A DNA stretch of 64,000 nucleotides, from assembly GCF_002482385.1 (NCBI RefSeq), contig NZ_DLFW01000049.1, positions 1 through 64,000 of the forward strand. Reading direction: 5' to 3'. The stretch is from Dysgonomonas sp. UBA7710. Its GTDB lineage: Bacteria; Bacteroidota; Bacteroidia; Bacteroidales; Dysgonomonadaceae. The position numbers and the translations under genes are program-made. This document shows, one piece after another, positions 58,536 to 64,000 of this stretch. Under the pieces are notes generated by a model, which was given only the letters and a program-made list of their open reading frames with translations, had not been told where the DNA came from and ran no database searches. Position 1 is the stretch's first letter. Every line of letters begins with the position of its first letter.

Positions 58536-61500
58536 TTACAGTTTATATTCTTGCCAGTTCTTGATCGGGATATCCGTTTCCTTCATTTCGCAAAAGGCCT
58601 GAATAAATGCACTTGCCAAACGGGCGTTCGTGATTAGCGGGATATTGTGGTCGATAGCTCCTCGGCGGATTTTATAGCCGTTGGTAAGCTCGCGGCGTGT
58701 ATGATTCTTGGGGATATTGACAATCAATTCGAACGTGTGATTCGACATCATATCCATCACATTGTGTTCCTTTTCTTCATCCGGCCAACTGACTACCATT
58801 GCCTTAACACCATTATCAGCCAAGAACTGAGCTGTTCCGGCTGTTGCGTAGATATCGTAATTGCTTTCCTGCAACATGACACAGGCATCCAGTAGGTCTA
58901 CTTTCGATTTACTGTCGCCTGACGAAACCATAACACTCTTCTTCGGAATATTATATCCGACCGAGATCATCGATACCAGCAATGCCTCACTGAAATCATC
59001 TCCCAGACAACCGACTTCGCCGGTCGAGGACATATCCACACCCAGAACGGGATCAGTGTTATGCAGACGGGAGAATGAGAACTGGGAAGCTTTTACGCCG
59101 ATCCAGTCGATATCGAAATTTGAGTTATCCGGTTTTTCATAAGATGCATCCAGCATAATGCGGGTCGCTGTCTCGATGAAGTTACGTTTCAACACTTTAG
59201 ATACAAAAGGAAAGCTGCGTGAAGCACGAAGATTACATTCGATTACTTTCACATCGTTATTTTTAGCCAGAAACTGAATATTGAAAGGTCCGCTTATATT
59301 TAGCTCTTTCGCTATCTTACGGCTTATCCGTTTGATACGGCGGGCAGTCTCGAAATATATCTTCTGAGCCGGGAAAACAAGTGTTGCATCACCGGAGTGT
59401 ACTCCGGCAAACTCCACATGTTCCGAAATAGCATATTCCACGACCTCGCCATTTTTAGCTACGGCGTCGAATTCTATTTCCTTTGCGTTTTGCAAAAACT
59501 GGGAAACTACTACCGGATATTCTTTCGAAACCTTTGCGGCCAGCGTCAGGAATGTCTCCAGCTCCTCGGCATCGTGACATACATTCATCGCCGCGCCTGA
59601 GAGGACGTAAGACGGACGCACCAGTACGGGATAGCCCACCTTCTCTACAAATCCCTGAATCTCGCTCAGACTGGTCAATTCCTTCCATGCAGGCTGGTCT
59701 ACACCAAGCTGATCGAGCATACTGGAAAATTTATGACGGTTTTCAGCCCTGTCGATAGACAATGGAGATGTTCCCAAAATCGGAATATCCTGACGATGTA
59801 ACCTTATGGCAAGGTTGTTCGGTATCTGTCCTCCCATCGATACAATTACACCCTTAGGCATTTCCAGATCGAGGACATCGAGTACCCGTTCGAATGATAA
59901 TTCGTCGAAATAAAGACGGTCACACATGTCATAATCCGTAGATACGGTTTCAGGATTATAATTAATCATGATAGATTTATACCCCAGTTTGCGGGCAGTC
60001 TGCACGGCATTTACCGAACACCAGTCGAATTCTACCGAGCTACCTATACGGTACGCCCCCGAACCAAGTACCACGACCGATTTATCATTTTTGAAATACG
60101 GCACATCGTGTTCGCGCCTGTCGTATGTCATATACAGGTAGTTCGTCAGATCAGGGTTTTCCGAAGCAACTGTATTGATACGTTTTACAGACGGCAGTAC
60201 ATTCATCTTCTTACGAAGAGCGCGTACACGAAGGGATTCTTTTTCTACGTTGCCATCAGGATCTTCTACAAAGCGCGCAATCTGGAAATCGGAAAATCCG
60301 AGATGTTTTGCTTTTAGCAGTACTTGTTCCGGGACATCTTCTATACTCTTATAATCTTTCAGGATAAGAGAATAGTCATATATATTTTTCAGCTTCTCGA
60401 GGAACCACGGGTCAATCTTAGTCAGGTCGTGTATTCTTTCTACGGTATATCCTTCTTCAAATGCTTTGGCAATAGCGAATATACGCAGGTCGGTCGGGTT
60501 CGAAAGTTCTTCATCGAGATTATTGAATTCCAGCTCGCGGTTACCTACAAAACCGTGCATTCCCTGCCCAATCATGCGAAGCCCTTTCTGGATAATCTCT
60601 TCGAAGGTTTTTCCAATAGACATTATTTCACCTACCGATTTCATACTGGAACCGATAAGGCGTGAAACTCCGACAAATTTACTTAAATCCCAACGCGGAA
60701 TCTTACAGATCAGGTAGTCGAGCGAAGGGGCTACATAAGCTGAATTAGGCGTACCCATCTCTCCTATCTGGTCGAGAGTATAACCTAATGCGAGTTTTGC
60801 CGCAACAAAGGCCAATGGATAACCTGTCGCTTTCGATGCCAATGCCGAAGAACGGCTCAGGCGGGCGTTCACCTCAATAACACGGTAGTCGTCAGTTTCG
60901 GAATTGAAAGCATACTGGATATTACACTCCCCTACAATACCGATATGGCGGATGGCTTTTTTCGAAAGCTCCTGCAGCATGGTCAGTTCTTTCTCATCCA
61001 GGGAACATGTAGGCGCAACAACGATACTCTCCCCTGTATGAATACCTAGAGGGTCGAAGTTCTCCATACTGGCAACGGTGAAACAGTGGTCGTTCTTATC
61101 TCTTATCACCTCAAATTCTATTTCTTTCCAGCCTTTGAGAGATTCTTCTACCAGTATCTGTCTGGAATAGGCAAACGAACTTTCACACAAGGTCTTGAAC
61201 TCTTCCAGATTGTTACTGATGCCGCTACCCAAACCGCCTAAGGCATAGGCAGAACGTACCATCACAGGGAAACCGATACGCCTGGCAGCAGCAATAGCAT
61301 CTTCCATTGTTTCCACAGCCTTACTGACAGGTGTTTTCACATCTATCTCATTCAGTTTCTCTACAAACAGATGGCGGTCTTCGGTAGCCATGATCGCTTC
61401 TACGGAAGTACCCATAACTTCTACTCCATACTTTTGGAGGGTACCGTTCAGATATAATTCCGTACCACAGTTAAGAGCTGTTTGTCCTCCAAAAGCGAGC

Positions 61501-61760
61501 AAGATACCATCTACGTTCTCTTTCTTTATTATTTCCTCAACGAAATAAGGAGTTACAGGTAGAAAGTAAACCTTATCGGCAATACCTTCCGAAGTCTGGA
61601 TAGTTGCAATATTGGGATTAATCAATACAGTATAAATCCCTTCTTCTTTTAAAGCTTTTAAAGCTTGTGAACCGGAGTAGTCGAATTCTCCGGCTTGCCC
61701 GATTTTGAGTGCGCCCGAGCCCAGCACGATGGCTTTCGTGATCTTTTTGTTAATTGACAT
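58536..61760 (-). CDS. carB: Carbamoyl-phosphate synthase large subunit
   Basis: 1074 residues, the normal CarB length. It combines bicarbonate, ATP and ammonia (from the small subunit) into carbamoyl phosphate for arginine and pyrimidine synthesis. Two ATP-grasp modules are visible: VLGSGALKIGQAGEFDYSG at the start and VLGSGAYRIGSSVEFDWCS near residue 556, with matching GGQTALN and GGQIPNNL motifs. The C-terminal MGS-like allosteric domain carries IYATAGTAQFLADNG. Its product feeds argF' at 39861. The small subunit carA is not next to it in the window, although the pair is often adjacent. Confidence 0.96.
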   Translation of the reverse strand: MSINKKITKAIVLGSGALKIGQAGEFDYSGSQALKALKEEGIYTVLINPNIATIQTSEGIADKVYFLPVTPYFVEEIIKKENVDGILLAFGGQTALNCGTELYLNGTLQKYGVEVMGTSVEAIMATEDRHLFVEKLNEIDVKTPVSKAVETMEDAIAAARRIGFPVMVRSAYALGGLGSGISNNLEEFKTLCESSFAYSRQILVEESLKGWKEIEFEVIRDKNDHCFTVASMENFDPLGIHTGESIVVAPTCSLDEKELTMLQELSKKAIRHIGIVGECNIQYAFNSETDDYRVIEVNARLSRSSALASKATGYPLAFVAAKLALGYTLDQIGEMGTPNSAYVAPSLDYLICKIPRWDLSKFVGVSRLIGSSMKSVGEIMSIGKTFEEIIQKGLRMIGQGMHGFVGNRELEFNNLDEELSNPTDLRIFAIAKAFEEGYTVERIHDLTKIDPWFLEKLKNIYDYSLILKDYKSIEDVPEQVLLKAKHLGFSDFQIARFVEDPDGNVEKESLRVRALRKKMNVLPSVKRINTVASENPDLTNYLYMTYDRREHDVPYFKNDKSVVVLGSGAYRIGSSVEFDWCSVNAVQTARKLGYKSIMINYNPETVSTDYDMCDRLYFDELSFERVLDVLDLEMPKGVIVSMGGQIPNNLAIRLHRQDIPILGTSPLSIDRAENRHKFSSMLDQLGVDQPAWKELTSLSEIQGFVEKVGYPVLVRPSYVLSGAAMNVCHDAEELETFLTLAAKVSKEYPVVVSQFLQNAKEIEFDAVAKNGEVVEYAISEHVEFAGVHSGDATLVFPAQKIYFETARRIKRISRKIAKELNISGPFNIQFLAKNNDVKVIECNLRASRSFPFVSKVLKRNFIETATRIMLDASYEKPDNSNFDIDWIGVKASQFSFSRLHNTDPVLGVDMSSTGEVGCLGDDFSEALLVSMISVGYNIPKKSVMVSSGDSKSKVDLLDACVMLQESNYDIYATAGTAQFLADNGVKAMVVSWPDEEKEHNVMDMMSNHTFELIVNIPKNHTRRELTNGYKIRRGAIDHNIPLITNARLASAFIQAFCEMKETDIPIKNWQEYKL

Positions 61761-61839
61761 AGAATTATGGCTAATTGTAATAGATTATTTAGTAATTGCG
61801 TAAAGATAAAGCATTTTTATGAATAAGCCCTAAAATATA

Positions 61840-62604
61840 TTATGGTGCTATATCGATAAATAATGGTCTGTGGTCTGATGCAATGCTGTCGTCCAACACT
61901 TTAGCATGATATACAGGATATATGCTTCCTGTTGCCGTATATCCCATAATGTAGTCAATAACCCTATCGGGATTGACGGACGGAAAAGTCATGTCTTCTA
62001 CATTATTAAGGATTTTCCATCCGGCCGATAAGAGTTTTATCTCTTCCGAATCAGGCTCTGCATTCAAATCTCCGATCAGAAAAACAGGCTTGCCATATGC
62101 TTTCGCTTGCTGGTTTATAATTTCAATTGAAGACTTGCGGTCTTCTTTGGTTAAGGAGAGATGTGTGGCAAAGATAATGTGATCTTCAAACTCGGCTATA
62201 AGGAGTGTACGTTGTTCTTCCTTTCCCGGCAGCGGTATATTTCTTGACGATAAGGGACTTCTTTTAGATAATATTCCTACGCCATATTTCCCTCCCTGAA
62301 ATGAAATGGCAGCTCCATAAACGGCATGCATCCCGGTGAGATTACTTAATTTACCGAGAACATCAATACCATTGCTGCGTCGGGTTACACTGTCGATCTC
62401 CTGAATAGCCAGTACATCGGGAGATACGGATTCTATTATATCTGCTATCCGTTGGTAGTTGGTTATATTATCCATACCACGGGCATTGCGGACATTGTAG
62501 CTCATAACCCTGAATGCATCCCTCTCGTGAGGATACTGCTCTTTCTGAGCAAATAAGGAGGACGTAAAAGCCACAAAAAAACAGGCTAGAAATAGTTTCT
62601 TCAT
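61840..62604 (-). CDS. Exported endonuclease/exonuclease/phosphatase (EEP) family protein
   Basis: 254 residues from the ATG at 62604, where a signal peptide starts (MKKLFLACFFVAFTSSLFAQ); an in-frame ATG at 62637 is less likely. EEP motifs: SYNVRNARG near residue 30, DVLAIQEID with the metal-binding glutamate, GDLNAEPDS near 185 and SDHRPLFID at the end. Secreted EEP proteins act on nucleic acids, phospholipids or sugar phosphates; the substrate is unresolved. carB follows 79 bases downstream without a recognisable promoter. Confidence 0.85.
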   Translation of the reverse strand: MKKLFLACFFVAFTSSLFAQKEQYPHERDAFRVMSYNVRNARGMDNITNYQRIADIIESVSPDVLAIQEIDSVTRRSNGIDVLGKLSNLTGMHAVYGAAISFQGGKYGVGILSKRSPLSSRNIPLPGKEEQRTLLIAEFEDHIIFATHLSLTKEDRKSSIEIINQQAKAYGKPVFLIGDLNAEPDSEEIKLLSAGWKILNNVEDMTFPSVNPDRVIDYIMGYTATGSIYPVYHAKVLDDSIASDHRPLFIDIAP

Positions 62605-62683
62605 TGTGTTGATATATAATTGTGTTAAAGGTACCAATATTTAGTATAGCGTCAGGCTCATTTATATAAAAATCAGTCTTCAA

Positions 62684-62818
62684 TCAGCAATTCCAGTCTG
62701 TGGAAGGATAAGCATTTATCAATTTCCTTACTCCGACAGGGTATAATGTCATATCCTGCGCTCCCGAATGGGATATAACAAACAGGAGTGATAAGGGTAA
62801 AATGATAAGTTTTTTCAT
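62684..62818 (-). CDS. 44-residue peptide with a signal sequence, probably a gene remnant
   Basis: Translating the minus strand by hand gives MKKLIILPLSLLFVISHSGA followed by QDMTLYPVGVRKLINAYPST and DWNC, then TGA. The first 21 residues are a standard signal peptide, and AAGGAA lies five bases upstream as a ribosome site. It sits in the 288-bp spacer 62605-62892, downstream of the DUF1573 terminator. A mature part of 23 residues is very short, so a truncated exported protein is likelier than a functional peptide. Confidence 0.4.
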   Translation of the reverse strand: MKKLIILPLSLLFVISHSGAQDMTLYPVGVRKLINAYPSTDWNC

Positions 62819-62835
62819 ATATTCCTTGTAAAATA

Positions 62836-62873
62836 AAAAGGATATACCCCTTTTATTCAGGATATATCCTTTT
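62836..62873 (-). terminator. Terminator of the DUF1573 gene
   Basis: Arms AAAAGGATATA and TATATCCTTTT (11 bp, perfect), 16-base loop, with TTTTTATTTT after it on the minus strand. Confidence 0.7.
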
Positions 62874-62892
62874 CTTATATTCTAAAGGTTAA

Positions 62893-63285
62893 TTATTTAC
62901 GGATAACTTCCCCTTTAATATTCAATCTGTAAATTGAGTCCGGCACATTAGAGAACACTGTTACATCCTTGTTGAATGTCCCCGGACGGCCAGTCGTAGA
63001 ATAAGTTACTTTAATCTTACCCTCTTTGCCGGGCAATACCGGCTCGTTTGTATAATCCGGCGTGGTGCAGCCACAACTTGCCTGTACCCTTTGTATAAGG
63101 AAAGGCGCAGTACCTGTATTTTTGAAAATAAACTCGCAACTTACCGAACCGGCACTTTCTGCAACTTTTCCAAAATCGTGTACTGATTTTTGAAAAGTAA
63201 CTTTAGGCGCTTTCTTACCGTCCTGAGCTGCGATAAAGCCTGTCGATAGCACTAATGCAAACAGGATAAGTCCAATCTTTTTCAT
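62893..63285 (-). CDS. DUF1573 domain exported protein
   Basis: 130 residues with a signal peptide ending TGFIAAQDG. The rest is one DUF1573/ASPM-SPD-2-Hydin-like beta sandwich: HDFGKVAESAGSVSCEFIFKNTG, then VQASCGCTTPDYTNEP with the family's CGCT motif, and STTGRPGTFNKDVTVFSN. Such domains are abundant in Bacteroidota envelopes, often as accessory beta modules; function is unknown. Its own -7 box and terminator make it monocistronic. Confidence 0.9.
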   Translation of the reverse strand: MKKIGLILFALVLSTGFIAAQDGKKAPKVTFQKSVHDFGKVAESAGSVSCEFIFKNTGTAPFLIQRVQASCGCTTPDYTNEPVLPGKEGKIKVTYSTTGRPGTFNKDVTVFSNVPDSIYRLNIKGEVIRK

Positions 63286-63352
63286 TTTTCTAATTCTAAA
63301 TTTACTAATTAATCGAATGTAGTTTCTAAGTTCTTTTGCTCTAAAGAGTTTA

Positions 63353-63360
63353 CAAATGTA
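63353..63360 (-). promoter_or_regulatory. -7 box for the DUF1573 gene
   Basis: TACATTTG on the minus strand; leader about 60 nt. Confidence 0.5.
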
Positions 63361-63419
63361 ACAATAAAATTAACTACATGTTTAACTTTTTACATTATTT
63401 TGCATAGCATAGAGTTATA

Positions 63420-64000
63420 TCAGTTCATATATATCCATAAGAACACCGGTTTCTTTGATATTTTGAGTATCTCATCTACCTTACGCATCATCTCATCACT
63501 AATGACGGGGCATCCCTGACTCCAGCCCAGTGGCAGATGTTTGGGATAAATATCATGGTCGGCAACAGGAGTATGAGAATGTAATACGACCCAGCGTTTG
63601 AAGGCATTATTATTCGTCTTATCCAGTCCGTGCATCTTATAGTGGACATTGATACCCCAGCTGCTGTATGCACGGGCACCTATCTTATATTTTCCCAGCG
63701 AAGAGCAATAACTGCCTTCCACATTACTGAACACAGGCTTCGATTGAGTACTTTCCATCCCATAGCCATGGCAGCAAAGGCTTGAATACCGTAGGGTATC
63801 TCTTATAAAGTCCCAGACAAAGAAGCGTTTCTTCCCCGAATGGATACTAAAATCGATAAGGATACAGTATTCTGTATTGTAACCTTTCGATTTGCAATAA
63901 GCCAGAGCTGAATCGGCTTTAGCCTTAAGGCGGATAAAAGCTCGCTGCTTTTCATCTTCTGTATTTCTATGCTCCGTCTGATCTGCCCTACTGTTGCAGG
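63420..64000 (-). CDS. Murein L,D-transpeptidase-like protein (YkuD_2 type), 5' end outside the window
   Basis: The frame stays open to the window edge, giving 192 visible residues ending LWIYMN. The visible start reads CNSRADQTEHRNTED, so the first Cys could be a lipobox cysteine, with the signal peptide just beyond the edge. The catalytic region is LGWSQGCPVISDEMM, with the nucleophile Cys in SQGCP; HSHTPVADHD upstream and ILIDFSIHSGKKRFFVWD near the start fit the L,D-transpeptidase catalytic-domain family PF13645. It likely remodels peptidoglycan or attaches envelope proteins to it. Confidence 0.85.
   Translation of the reverse strand, partial: CNSRADQTEHRNTEDEKQRAFIRLKAKADSALAYCKSKGYNTEYCILIDFSIHSGKKRFFVWDFIRDTLRYSSLCCHGYGMESTQSKPVFSNVEGSYCSSLGKYKIGARAYSSWGINVHYKMHGLDKTNNNAFKRWVVLHSHTPVADHDIYPKHLPLGWSQGCPVISDEMMRKVDEILKISKKPVFLWIYMN

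Overview
The window looks like a chromosomal segment of a Bacteroidales bacterium (Bacteroidota), most like Dysgonomonas or a relative; the genus is a guess. The signs are promoter boxes of the TAnnTTTG type in front of many genes, an ArgF' carbamoyltransferase of the N-succinylornithine type, a DUF4290 gene, FprA, a malic enzyme fused to a phosphotransacetylase-like domain, OmpP1/FadL-type and TlpA/DUF4369 envelope proteins, and AT-rich spacers full of short repeats. I see no rRNA, tRNA, CRISPR array, prophage or transposase gene.

Layout. 0-9.5 kb: rpiB, dgt, a long repeat-filled spacer, a small lipoprotein, an MFS exporter, a TPR protein, corA and a phosphoethanolamine-transferase-like membrane enzyme. 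9.5-12 kb: fprA and lgt. 12.3-17.3 kb: a glycogen/alpha-glucan operon (debranching enzyme, GT4 glycosyltransferase, GH57 amylase). 17.6-24.9 kb: an RDD gene divergent from a six-gene run encoding SpoIIM-like, polytopic membrane, DUF4129, DUF4350, MoxR AAA ATPase and DUF58 proteins. This is a conserved but functionally unresolved membrane/chaperone system. 24.9-34 kb: maeB, a second repeat-filled spacer, an S41 lipoprotein, a GH25 lysozyme, rfbC and rfbA separated by a MITE-like element, and a CtpA-type protease. 34-41 kb: DUF4290, rimM, then proB-proA, a basic microprotein, two tandem acyltransferase-3 proteins and argF' packed end to end under one apparent promoter and one strong terminator. 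41-48.5 kb: an outer-membrane porin-like protein, a Gly/Trp/Tyr- then Ser-rich repeat protein, a small HD hydrolase with a companion gene, and a PcrA/UvrD helicase. 48.6-64 kb: an exported carbonic anhydrase, an aldo/keto reductase, an ECF sigma factor, aquaporin, two ABM-domain proteins, aspS, a TlpA lipoprotein, an alpha/beta hydrolase, carB, an exported EEP hydrolase, a DUF1573 protein and the 3' part of an L,D-transpeptidase-like gene.

How the genes fit together. Most of the window is housekeeping metabolism (proline and arginine branches, carbamoyl phosphate, malate/pyruvate, glycogen) plus envelope maintenance (lipoprotein maturation, lipid A modification, dTDP-rhamnose precursors, lysozyme, proteases, porins). 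The non-routine parts are the MoxR cluster, the acyltransferase insertion inside the proline/arginine operon, the repeat-rich secreted protein, and the repeat DNA. The repeat DNA comprises a REPIN-like double hairpin, at least two MITE-like families, perfect heptamer tandem repeats, and two distant spacers (near 2.5-3.2 kb and 27.5-28.1 kb) that are diverged inverted copies of each other. All family names come from reading motifs by eye; no database search was run.
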